From NCBI GenBank assembly GCA_900554715.1, contig USIN01000115.1, positions 1 through 6,122 on the forward strand: DNA of 6,122 nt, given 5' to 3'. The notes beneath the pieces were generated by a model that had not been told where the DNA came from, did no database searches, and saw only the letters and a program-made list of their open reading frames with translations. Positions 1-6,122 of the stretch are shown here, piece by piece. Source of the DNA: an uncultured Bacteroidales bacterium (GTDB lineage Bacteria; Bacteroidota; Bacteroidia; Bacteroidales; Muribaculaceae). Each line of letters opens with the position of its first letter. Positions within the stretch are counted from its first letter, which is position 1. Position numbers and translations under genes: made by a program.

Positions 1-95
1 CGAAAGTCAGGCTCAAGAATAAAATCGGTATAATAATGTCATACGGCGGCCCCAAAACAATAATATCCCTATCGCGATGGCTTTCAAAATACTGA
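1..95 (+). CDS. C-terminal tail of an unidentified upstream gene (partial)
   Basis: The reading frame that begins at base 3 stays open for 30 codons and stops with TGA at 93-95, so this may be the end of a gene that starts left of the window. The visible residues include a stretch reading IGIIMSYGGPKTII followed by LSRWLSKY; it is basic and hydrophobic and I do not recognise a family. It would overlap the next gene by 19 nt, the same overlap seen between the next two genes, which supports a real operon member. The alternative is frame 1, which ends at 31-33 after about ten residues and would leave a 43-nt gap. With so few codons, either choice is tentative. Confidence 0.45.
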   Translation, partial: KVRLKNKIGIIMSYGGPKTIISLSRWLSKY

Positions 96-628
96 CATTA
101 AACGACGAAACATTTGCCGAACACTGCAAAAGGCTGCTGCAAAAAGCGACAGACGACGGGTTTGAACCTGATCTGACGGTGAGCATCCCGCGCGGCGGCG
201 ACGTAATGGCCGAAATCGCATGTTCTAAAGATAAGCACCGCAATATCATACTGATACGCAAAGCCAAGGGCGGTAAAATCAAGCGGCTTTTCAAACCTCT
301 GTTCAGTAAAATGCCCCGCGGACTAAACGACAGATTCCGCAAATTAGAGGCACGCTATCTGATGCACCGCGACAATCACATGGAACATGTGGAAATCGTA
401 CTCCCCGACGAATGTAAGACAGCCCGACGCATATTGATAATCGACGACGCCGTCGATACCGGCGCAACGCTCAAAGCCGTGTTTGACAAGATAAAGCATT
501 CCAATTCCGGAGCAGATGTCAGAATGGCTGTTATAACCATAACATCTGTCAAACCGCTGATAATGCCGGATTACTACATTTATAACAACCGCACGCTTAT
601 AAGATTCCCGTGGTCGATAGACAATTAG
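77..628 (+). CDS. Type I phosphoribosyltransferase domain protein
   Basis: This 183-residue protein looks like a soluble PRTase-fold enzyme. The diagnostic PRPP-binding loop lies at residues 119-131 (ILIIDDAVDTGAT), with the two acidic residues D123-D124 and the TGAT phosphate-binding turn. An IPRGGD segment at 37-42 fits the PPi-loop region. Between them is a very basic stretch (about 61-98) that could form the substrate-covering hood or contact a charged partner. There is no signal peptide or membrane segment, so it should be cytoplasmic. ATG 77 is the only ATG in this frame after the stop at 20-22, and no Shine-Dalgarno motif precedes it, as usual in Bacteroidota. Its last 19 nt overlap the HAD gene, implying coupled expression. 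Family knowledge allows base salvage, nucleoside-like metabolite synthesis or a regulatory role. The sequence does not match hypoxanthine, uracil or orotate enzymes well enough for me to name a substrate. Its base composition is AT-richer than the right half of the window. Confidence 0.85.
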   Translation: MAFKILTLNDETFAEHCKRLLQKATDDGFEPDLTVSIPRGGDVMAEIACSKDKHRNIILIRKAKGGKIKRLFKPLFSKMPRGLNDRFRKLEARYLMHRDNHMEHVEIVLPDECKTARRILIIDDAVDTGATLKAVFDKIKHSNSGADVRMAVITITSVKPLIMPDYYIYNNRTLIRFPWSIDN

Positions 629-1272
629 ACAGCCAGGCCGGAGCCACGGTCGTCGACCTCGATGGCACTTACTGCAGGCTTAACACACTGAAGGCATATA
701 TCAGACTCGGTTTCAGACGACTGCTGTCAAGGGGGAAAATTGCATCCGCGACGACCGTAGCGGCACTTGTCGCGATGAGACGCCTGAGACTGATAAGCCA
801 CAGGACTATGAAATTCAATGCTCTGCGGCTTATAGGCAGAGACACCGAACTGCTGAATTCATTCGGGACCTACATCAAAGAATCTGTAAACACCGACGTC
901 AGGCGCTTTCTCGACCGTCGCCTCGCTGCAGGTGACCGCATACTGCTGGCCTCGGCAGCCGCCGATTTCTATATACCGGCAATATGGAACGGAGAATTTG
1001 TCGCAACGGCAATGGACGAGAACGCCGAACGCCTCGAATGCCGAGGGGAAGAAAAGCTGCGTCGCGTCAGTCTATGGCTTGAAACCAACGGTCTGAAACT
1101 TAATTACGTTCTTACCGACCATCACGACGACGCGCCGTTGATGCAGGCCAACGTGACAGGCGAAAACATCCTCGTCTACCCGTCGGACAAGACATTACGA
1201 TTTTTCAGAGAGCTCGAGCCAACGCATTTCCTTCTCATCGAGGAGCTCGCAGACAACGTTGTAACGCGCTGA
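610..1272 (+). CDS. HAD-superfamily phosphatase (SerB-like, subfamily IB type)
   Basis: This 220-residue protein carries the four HAD motifs. Motif I is DLDGT at 16-20, with D16 the expected nucleophile and D18 the general acid/base. Motif II is Ser115 in ILLAS. The motif III lysine is probably K149 in RGEEK, and motif IV is TDHHDD at 169-174. The helical stretch between motifs I and II (about 27-105) fits a C1 cap as in phosphoserine-phosphatase relatives, so a small phosphorylated metabolite is the likely substrate. The start is GTG at 610: the frame opens after a stop at 583-585, there is no ATG before motif I, and the next Met (residue 56) would remove it. The start lies inside the PRTase gene. 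The last 25 codons run antisense through the 3' end of the ABC-F gene and are probably an extension beyond the fold. It is cytoplasmic. An unproven inference is that it dephosphorylates a product of the preceding PRTase. Confidence 0.85.
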   Translation: MVDRQLDSQAGATVVDLDGTYCRLNTLKAYIRLGFRRLLSRGKIASATTVAALVAMRRLRLISHRTMKFNALRLIGRDTELLNSFGTYIKESVNTDVRRFLDRRLAAGDRILLASAAADFYIPAIWNGEFVATAMDENAERLECRGEEKLRRVSLWLETNGLKLNYVLTDHHDDAPLMQANVTGENILVYPSDKTLRFFRELEPTHFLLIEELADNVVTR

Positions 1273-3054
1273 TTTGTCGGCAATATCGCCAATAACCTCA
1301 CCGCTGTTGAACAAGGCGTCGAGCTCAGCTTTCTCAGCGGTAAGACTCTCTATTTCTGCTGTCAGAGACTCGAATTCACGGCGCTCCTTGAAGGTCATCT
1401 TCTCGGCGCGCTCTGCACGATGACGCTCCTGTGGCTTTTTATCGGTGCGGGCGTCACGCTCGGCCTCGCTTTTCTCGAGCGAGGCGAAATATTCGCGATA
1501 TTCGCTGTATGAGCCGGGGAAGTCCTTGACGACGCCATCGCCCTGCATAACAAAGAGATGGTCGACGACATTGTCGAGGAAATAGCGGTCATGGCTGATG
1601 ATTATCGCACAGCCCTTGAAGTCGGCGAGATATTCCTCAAGGATGCCGAGCGTGACGATGTCAAGGTCGTTTGTCGGCTCGTCGAGGATAAGGAAATTGG
1701 GTTGACGCATCAATATCGTCGCGAGATGCAGACGGCAGCGCTCGCCGCCACTGAGTGTGTGGATATATTTCTGCTGGTCGGGAACCGAGAAGAGGAATTT
1801 CTGAAGGAACTGCATCGGCGCTACCGAGCGGCCGTTGACATCGATGTCTTCGGCAATCTCGGTGACGGCGTCAATTACTTTCTTGTTGTTGTCAAACGAC
1901 AGACCGTCCTGGCTGTAATAGCCGAAGCGGACGGTCTCGCCGACGTTCCACTCGCCGGCGTCCTGCTTCACCAGACCGAGCAGCATCTTGACAAAGGTCG
2001 ATTTGCCGACACCGTTGGCGCCGACGAGGCCGACCTTTTCATATCGGGCGAAGGTATAATTGAAGTCGTCAAGAATCTTCTTGTCGCCGAAGCTTTTCGA
2101 TATACCTTTGGCTTCGAAGATTTTAGAACCGATATACGATGATTTCACCTCGAGGGTGACATTTTTGTCCGACAGGTCGACGCGCGAGCGGTCCTTGAGG
2201 TCATAGAACTGGTCGATGCGGTATTTGGCTTTGCCGGCACGCGCCTGCGGCTGGCGGCTCATCCATTCCTGCTCGCGGCGCAGGGTATTCTTGACCTTGG
2301 CAAGCTCGGCCGACATCGCCTCTATGCGCTCGGCGCGGCGGCGCAGATAGTAGTCATAGTTGCCGTCGTAAGCATAGGCCGTGCGGTTGTCAAGCTCGAT
2401 GATGCGGTTGCAGACACGGTCGAGAAAATAGCGGTCGTGTGTCACCATGAGCAATGTGACCCTCGAGCGCTTGAGATAAGCCTCAAGCCATTCGATGACC
2501 GGGATGTCGAGGTGGTTTGTCGGCTCGTCGAGAATAATCATGTCGGGTTCCTGCATCAGCATCCGGGCGATTGCGAGACGCTTGCGCTGGCCGCCTGAGA
2601 GATGGTCGACCGAGGCGGTGATGTCGTTGAGTTCGAGACGCGACAGCATCTGCTTGAGACGGTCTTCATAGTCCCATGCGCGGGCGTTGTCCATCTCGTG
2701 GACCGCAGCGTTGATTTCGACCGAATCGCCGCCGGCGAGAGCCTTTTCATAGCGTCTGACGACTTCGGCGGTCGGACCGCCGTCTTTCAGGCACGCATCG
2801 ATAAGATTGCTGCCGGGAACAAAGACAGGCATCTGCTCGAGGAAAGCGACTTTAAGGCCGTTTCTGAACACCACGTCGCCGCTGTCAGCCGACTCGACGC
2901 CGGCGATGATTCGCAGCAACGTTGTCTTGCCCGTGCCGTTCTTGGCTATCAGACCGATTTTATCACCTTCGTCGATGCCGAAGGTTATGTCGCCGAAAAG
3001 CAGGCGGTCACCGTAGCTTTTGGTGACTTTTTCGAGTTGCAGGAACGACGGCAC
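1195..3054 (-). CDS. uup: ABC-F ATPase, Uup-like (ribosome-associated type)
   Basis: This 619-residue protein has two ATP-binding cassettes and no membrane segments, which marks an ABC-F protein rather than a transporter. Domain 1 has Walker A at 37-44 (AKNGTGKT), LSGGQ at 152-156, Walker B and catalytic E177 in LDEPTNHLD, and H206. Domain 2 has GANGVGKS at 345-352, LSGGE at 434-438, E459 in LDEPTNDLD, and H488. The linker at about 240-300 has the EWMSRQPQARAGKAK-like pattern of Uup/EttA, and residues about 555-617 form a charged coiled coil like the Uup C-terminal domain. Known ABC-F proteins bind the ribosomal E site and modulate translation; Uup has also been linked to ribosome assembly and to DNA transposon excision. 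The linker is short, so antibiotic resistance is not indicated. The start is GTG at 3052-3054, three bases after the lipoprotein stop and in the same frame, so no start further upstream is possible. No terminator is visible downstream. Confidence 0.93.
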   Translation of the reverse strand: MPSFLQLEKVTKSYGDRLLFGDITFGIDEGDKIGLIAKNGTGKTTLLRIIAGVESADSGDVVFRNGLKVAFLEQMPVFVPGSNLIDACLKDGGPTAEVVRRYEKALAGGDSVEINAAVHEMDNARAWDYEDRLKQMLSRLELNDITASVDHLSGGQRKRLAIARMLMQEPDMIILDEPTNHLDIPVIEWLEAYLKRSRVTLLMVTHDRYFLDRVCNRIIELDNRTAYAYDGNYDYYLRRRAERIEAMSAELAKVKNTLRREQEWMSRQPQARAGKAKYRIDQFYDLKDRSRVDLSDKNVTLEVKSSYIGSKIFEAKGISKSFGDKKILDDFNYTFARYEKVGLVGANGVGKSTFVKMLLGLVKQDAGEWNVGETVRFGYYSQDGLSFDNNKKVIDAVTEIAEDIDVNGRSVAPMQFLQKFLFSVPDQQKYIHTLSGGERCRLHLATILMRQPNFLILDEPTNDLDIVTLGILEEYLADFKGCAIIISHDRYFLDNVVDHLFVMQGDGVVKDFPGSYSEYREYFASLEKSEAERDARTDKKPQERHRAERAEKMTFKERREFESLTAEIESLTAEKAELDALFNSGEVIGDIADKSARYNVVCELLDEKEMRWLELSEKS

Positions 3055-3057
3055 CTT

Positions 3058-3531
3058 TTATTCTGCCTTTTTAAGAACGATGAAACAATTGTCGTCGTCT
3101 GAAGTGATACGTAGGATGCTGTCAGACTCGATGCTGTAGGCGTTGAGTCTGGGCAGAATGAATCTAACGGCGTCTTCGACCTGCATGTTGTCGCAGGCCA
3201 TCTCGGTCATAAAACCGTCGCCGAAAACGATTGAATCGCATGTGGCTGTGTAACTGCCGCCGATACTGTTGCAGTTTGTCACGACCGAATAGGTCGAATC
3301 CTGAGCGAAGACTATGCCCTGACCTGCGCCTATCGAATCGATAAGCGCTTCGTCGAGTCTGACACTGTCATTGGCGATGGTGACAAAACACCATTTGCCC
3401 GGAAGTTTCGCCATATTACACTCGGTGACCGAGTCGCAGCATGCGTTGCCCGACTTATCGGCAGCGCCGTTGCCGCCGCAAGAGCAAAGGAGAGCGGCTG
3501 AAAGCGCGCTTATGATTAAAAGCTTTTTCAT
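3058..3531 (-). CDS. META-domain (HslJ-like) lipoprotein
   Basis: This 157-residue protein begins with a lipoprotein signal: two lysines, a hydrophobic stretch and the lipobox LCSC ending at C18. The residues after the cysteine (GGNGAAD) lack the acidic cluster known as a surface-export signal in Bacteroidota, so a periplasm-facing anchor is more likely. Residues about 42-155 match the META/DUF306 pattern: GKW at 45-47, NCNSIGGSY at 86-94 (family GCN..G.Y), MTEMAC at 108-113 (family T.MAC), then a short helix and a C-terminal YSI..D..L strand. META proteins such as E. coli HslJ are envelope-associated; HslJ is linked to heat and novobiocin response, but the molecular role is unclear. The mature part is unusually rich in cysteine. 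ATG 3529-3531 follows an AT-rich leader and a strong promoter. It is the first gene of a two-gene unit with the ABC-F ATPase. Confidence 0.85.
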   Translation of the reverse strand: MKKLLIISALSAALLCSCGGNGAADKSGNACCDSVTECNMAKLPGKWCFVTIANDSVRLDEALIDSIGAGQGIVFAQDSTYSVVTNCNSIGGSYTATCDSIVFGDGFMTEMACDNMQVEDAVRFILPRLNAYSIESDSILRITSDDDNCFIVLKKAE

Positions 3532-3557
3532 ATTTTCGATATCTGTTATTTTCTACG

Positions 3558-3589
3558 CAAAGTTACAGATTATATTATAATGAGGCAAA
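3558..3589 (-). promoter_or_regulatory. Bacteroidetes-type sigma promoter for the lipoprotein/ABC-F unit
   Basis: Read on the minus strand, TTTG (3589-3586) is followed by a 20-nt spacer and TAACTTTG (3565-3558). This matches the known Bacteroides housekeeping promoter, TTTG near -33 and TAnnTTTG near -7, with an allowed spacing. Transcription should start a few bases below 3558, giving a leader of roughly 20 nt before the ATG at 3531. The -33 box overlaps the T-run of the pullulanase terminator. Confidence 0.8.
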
Positions 3590-3628
3590 AAAATCGCAGG
3601 CGACGTTTTTCATTGCGCCGCCTGCGAT
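3587..3628 (-). terminator. Rho-independent terminator of the pullulanase gene
   Basis: On the minus strand, the arm ATCGCAGGCG (3628-3619) and its perfect complement CGCCTGCGAT (3602-3593) form a 10-bp GC-rich stem with a 16-nt loop. The stem runs directly into seven T residues (3593-3587, the first shared with the stem base). It lies 22 nt past the pullulanase stop codon, the right place and orientation to end that transcript. The plus-strand reading lacks a T-run, so it is probably one-directional. Confidence 0.88.
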
Positions 3629-3650
3629 AATGCTATTGTCGGTCTATGGC

Positions 3651-5669
3651 TTATTTTCTCGCGAGGATAAGTGCTGATGTCGGTTCAACGGTAATCTTGC
3701 CGCCTTTGAAGTCGCCCACGCCGTCGGCGTTGATCTTGCCGTCGCGGGCGATGACAATCCAGTCACCTTTGGCTATCTTGACCTCCTCGGGCTGCCCGGA
3801 GCCGTTGAAGACAAGCTTGATTTCTTTCCACTCGTCGCCGTTGGCGTTGTCTTTGATCGAATATGAAATCAGATTGTCGCGGTCGGTCTTGTCGAATTTG
3901 ATATGACGGGCGATGGCGTCGGCCGTCGTCATGCGGAAGGCCGGGTGAGCCTTGCGCAGCTTGATAAGCTCGCGGTAATAGTCAAACTGCTCGCGGTTGG
4001 TGTCTTTGAGAGTCCAGTCGATGGCGTTGACCGAGTCGGGCGATTTATAAGAGTTGTGTACGCCTTTCTTGTTTCTGAAGACTTCTTCGCCTGCAAACAT
4101 AAAGGGAGTGCCCTGCGAGGTGAAGACGATGGTCTGGGCGAGACGGGCCGCGCGCTGACGGTCGGCCTCGGTCGAGCCGGGCATCGATTTGGCAAGTTTG
4201 TCTGTGAGAGTAAGATCATCGTGGCATGACACATAATTAATAATCTGTGTGGGCGCCGAGGCATAGGCAAACTTCGAGTTGTTGCCCTTGCTGTAGTCGA
4301 CCTGCGGATGGGCCGTCGACGCTACGATGCCGATTTTGACGGTCTCTTCATTGCCGGGCTTGCCGGTGGCGAAACCGCGGTCGGCGGCGTTGCTGTAGTG
4401 GCCCTTTACGGCGTCGCGGATATCGTCACTGAAGACTGCGATGCCTTCCATCTTGGCTACATTCTCTTTAAGAGCGCGGCGCTCTACGGGCAGGGGCGAA
4501 TCGCCGGCAGTCCAGCCCTCGCCATAGACGAAAATCGAGGGATTGATTTCTTTAAGGGCGGCTGCGACACTGTCCATCGTCTCGATGTCGTGGATGGCCA
4601 TGAGGTCGAAGCGGAAACCGTCGATGTGATATTCCTTAGCCCAGTATTTCACCGAGTTAACGATGAAATCGCGCATCTGCCGGCGCTCTGAGGCTGTCTC
4701 GTTGCCGCAGCCCGAGGCGTCGGCATAGCTGCCGTCGTTCCAGTGTCGGTGATAATAGCCCGGGGCCGTCAGCTCGAAGTTGGAGCCGTCGTTCTCGGCG
4801 GTGTGGTTGTAGACCACATCCATCACCACGCCGATTCCGGCGTCGTGCAGTGCCTTGATCATCTCCTTCATCTCGCGTACGCGTGTGGCGGGGTCGGAGG
4901 GATTGGTTGAGTAGCTGCCCTCGGGCGCGTTGTAGTTCTGCGGGTCGTATCCCCAGTTGTACTGGTTCTTCTGCAGGTTGGCCTCATCCACCGAATTGTA
5001 GTCGTATGAGGGTAGGATATGTACATGCGTGATGCCCAGTTCCTTGAGATGGTCGATGCCGGTCTTCTCGCCGAGCGGGGAGAATGTTCCCTCCTCGGTG
5101 AGAGCTAAGAACTTACCCTTGTTGGCGATGCCCGATGAGGGATCCATCGACAAGTCTCGGTGATGCATCTCGTAGAGCACCACGTCGGTGAAGTTCTTCA
5201 CTTCCGGGCCGCAGTCCTGCTGCCATCCTTCGGGGTTGGTTGCTGCGAAGTCGATGATGGCACCCCGTTTACCGTTCACGCCCACGGCCTTCGCCCATAC
5301 GCCCGGGGTCTCGGCGAGCCATTTGCCGCCGTTCTTTACTCGGAATGTATAGAACTTGCCGTAAAGTTTTTCGGGCACCGACACCGACCATGTGCCGGTG
5401 GCTGCGTCGAACTTCATGGGGAGGGTGGAGCAGGGCTTGCCGGTGTGGCCGTTGTCGTAGAGATTCACTACAGCCTCCTCGGCTTTGGGACTCCACAGGC
5501 GGAATGCCGTGCCGCTGTCGCTGACGGAGAGCTCGAGGTCATCGCCGTTATAGGTGGGCCAGGAGATGAACTGGCTGTCGTAGGTGCTGTTGGTCTGAGC
5601 GGCGGCCTGGAAGGAGGCCGGAGTCAGCAGGATTGCTGTCATAGCAAGTGTCTTTAAGGTCACTTTCAT
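3651..5669 (-). CDS. pulA: Secreted type I pullulanase (CBM48 + GH13)
   Basis: This 672-residue enzyme should hydrolyse alpha-1,6 branch linkages in pullulan, glycogen or starch fragments. A signal peptide (charged start, hydrophobic core, AAA before Q25) with no lipobox predicts a soluble periplasmic protein. Residues about 45-140 form a CBM48-like beta domain (FRLWSP at 56-61). The type I pullulanase signature YNWGYDP is at 237-243. GH13 regions follow: DVVYNH at 284-289; GFRFD at 351-355, with nucleophile D355; YGEGW at 382-386, with acid/base E384; and YVSCHDD at 479-485, with H483 and D484. A C-terminal beta domain covers about 580-672, and the length is normal for the family. Region IV has HDD where many relatives have HDN. 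The ATG at 5667-5669 follows an A-rich leader. The 75-nt gap to the helicase gene shows a TTTG on the minus strand (5725-5722) but no matching -7 box, so the promoter is unresolved. The gene ends at a strong terminator, separating it from the lipoprotein unit. Confidence 0.95.
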   Translation of the reverse strand: MKVTLKTLAMTAILLTPASFQAAAQTNSTYDSQFISWPTYNGDDLELSVSDSGTAFRLWSPKAEEAVVNLYDNGHTGKPCSTLPMKFDAATGTWSVSVPEKLYGKFYTFRVKNGGKWLAETPGVWAKAVGVNGKRGAIIDFAATNPEGWQQDCGPEVKNFTDVVLYEMHHRDLSMDPSSGIANKGKFLALTEEGTFSPLGEKTGIDHLKELGITHVHILPSYDYNSVDEANLQKNQYNWGYDPQNYNAPEGSYSTNPSDPATRVREMKEMIKALHDAGIGVVMDVVYNHTAENDGSNFELTAPGYYHRHWNDGSYADASGCGNETASERRQMRDFIVNSVKYWAKEYHIDGFRFDLMAIHDIETMDSVAAALKEINPSIFVYGEGWTAGDSPLPVERRALKENVAKMEGIAVFSDDIRDAVKGHYSNAADRGFATGKPGNEETVKIGIVASTAHPQVDYSKGNNSKFAYASAPTQIINYVSCHDDLTLTDKLAKSMPGSTEADRQRAARLAQTIVFTSQGTPFMFAGEEVFRNKKGVHNSYKSPDSVNAIDWTLKDTNREQFDYYRELIKLRKAHPAFRMTTADAIARHIKFDKTDRDNLISYSIKDNANGDEWKEIKLVFNGSGQPEEVKIAKGDWIVIARDGKINADGVGDFKGGKITVEPTSALILARK

Positions 5670-5744
5670 TATCTGAGTTTTGGTTATTGTTTTGCCTAAG
5701 CTGAAACTTGGTGACGGTTCGCAAACAGGACTCCGCGGCAGAGA

Positions 5745-6122
5745 TTACAGCGGGTGGAGCACACGGGCCACAAGGTCGCGTTCGGTTACGCCGAAACGGA
5801 CGCGGTAGCTCTGAGAGGCGGGGTCGAAGCGGACTATCACTCCGCGTCCGAACACTTTGTGCTCAACCTCGGTGCCGGCTGGCATCGGCGCGTGGTCGCC
5901 TTCTCCAAGTTCCTGCTCGAGGAGAGCCACCATGTCGCGGGTGCCTTCGAAAAGCGTCGGGTCCGGGTCCCCCTCAACGGTGAGCAGGTCGTCGGGAATC
6001 TCCGTGATGAAGCGCGACGGATATTTCAGAGCGCCGTTGTCGTTGAGGTAGCCCTCGGCTTCCGAGAGATAGAGCATCGAGGCGGCGCGGGTCACGGCCA
6101 CGTACATCAGTCTCCGCTCCTC
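5745..6122 (-). CDS. uvrD: UvrD/PcrA-type DNA helicase, C-terminal part (partial)
   Basis: The frame is open to the right edge of the window, so only the last 125 residues are present and the start lies beyond base 6122. The first visible residues, EERRLMYVAVTRA, are superfamily 1A helicase motif VI, whose arginines contact ATP. The end of the protein (about 81-125) has the VEHKVFGRGVIVRFD pattern of the small C-terminal Tudor-like domain of PcrA/UvrD, which is known to bind RNA polymerase or nucleic acid in that family. Between them is a loosely conserved acidic linker (about 38-78). The family unwinds DNA 3'-5' in excision and mismatch repair and at stalled transcription. An ATG at 6105-6107 falls inside motif VI and is not the true start. 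The UvrD versus PcrA naming cannot be settled from this fragment. Confidence 0.92.
   Translation of the reverse strand, partial: EERRLMYVAVTRAASMLYLSEAEGYLNDNGALKYPSRFITEIPDDLLTVEGDPDPTLFEGTRDMVALLEQELGEGDHAPMPAGTEVEHKVFGRGVIVRFDPASQSYRVRFGVTERDLVARVLHPL

Noticed and set aside
1..33. Frame-1 gene end at 31-33
   Set aside because: Only ten codons are visible; the frame-3 reading is longer and fits the overlap pattern of the operon, though this is not conclusive.
13..342. Minus-strand open frame opposite the PRTase gene
   Set aside because: The plus strand encodes a clear PRPP-binding motif and fits an operon; the minus frame shows no domain and no promoter-like context.
1205..1255. GAGCTC-containing inverted sequences near the HAD/ABC-F convergence as a terminator
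   Set aside because: The pairing is limited to short palindromes with mismatches and there is no T-run on either strand.
1558..2142. Long plus-strand open frame (194 codons) opposite the ABC-F gene
   Set aside because: It is the antisense of strongly conserved ABC-F motifs; its predicted protein has no recognisable domain, and GC-rich coding DNA often leaves such shadows. The frames at 2602-3102 and 5160-5657 are rejected for the same reason.
1669..2532. An 18-nt identical direct repeat (1669-1686 and 2515-2532)
   Set aside because: Both copies encode the Walker B segment LDEPTN of the two ATPase domains of one ABC-F protein, so the repeat reflects domain duplication and not a mobile or regulatory element.
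1195..3054. ABC-F protein as an antibiotic-resistance determinant or drug exporter
   Set aside because: It has no membrane domain, and its short Uup/EttA-like linker plus C-terminal coiled coil fit the housekeeping branch.
5670..5744. Possible promoter for the pullulanase gene (TTTG on the minus strand at 5725-5722)
   Set aside because: No TAnnTTTG box occurs at the required distance, so a single TTTG is not enough to call a promoter.

Overview
The window most likely comes from a Bacteroidota chromosome, probably order Bacteroidales and possibly a gut Muribaculaceae-like organism. Three things point there: a textbook Bacteroidetes promoter (TTTG, 20-nt spacer, TAACTTTG) at 3558-3589 on the minus strand, starts without Shine-Dalgarno motifs, and a secreted type I pullulanase of gut-Bacteroidales style. 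The family-level placement is inference. I see no rRNA, tRNA, CRISPR array, insertion sequence or phage gene.

Left part, plus strand (1-1272): the tail of an unidentified gene, a PRPP-type phosphoribosyltransferase (77-628) and a HAD phosphatase with a GTG start (610-1272). They overlap end to end by 19 nt each time, so they look like the distal part of one translationally coupled operon that begins left of the window. The pairing suggests transfer of phosphoribose to something, or its release, followed by dephosphorylation. The substrate is unknown, and this is the only part of the window with a hint of uncharacterised biochemistry.

Middle part, minus strand (1195-3589): one promoter drives a META-domain (HslJ-like) lipoprotein and, three bases after its stop codon, an Uup-like ABC-F ATPase. 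The ABC-F gene converges on the HAD gene and their 3' ends overlap by 78 bp.

Right part, minus strand (3587-6122): a periplasmic type I pullulanase (CBM48 plus GH13) ends at a strong intrinsic terminator whose U-tract shares bases with the -33 box of the lipoprotein promoter. Upstream of it is the C-terminal 125 residues of a UvrD/PcrA-type helicase that runs off the window edge. The helicase and pullulanase are 75 nt apart with no clear promoter or terminator between them. No SusC/SusD-type gene or regulator is visible, so the pullulanase is not evidently part of a polysaccharide utilisation locus here.

Most of the window is ordinary core and accessory metabolism. The compact arrangements (terminator fused to promoter, same-frame stop/start junction, antisense 3' overlap) are the most concrete unusual features. 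All non-coding gaps are shorter than 120 bases.
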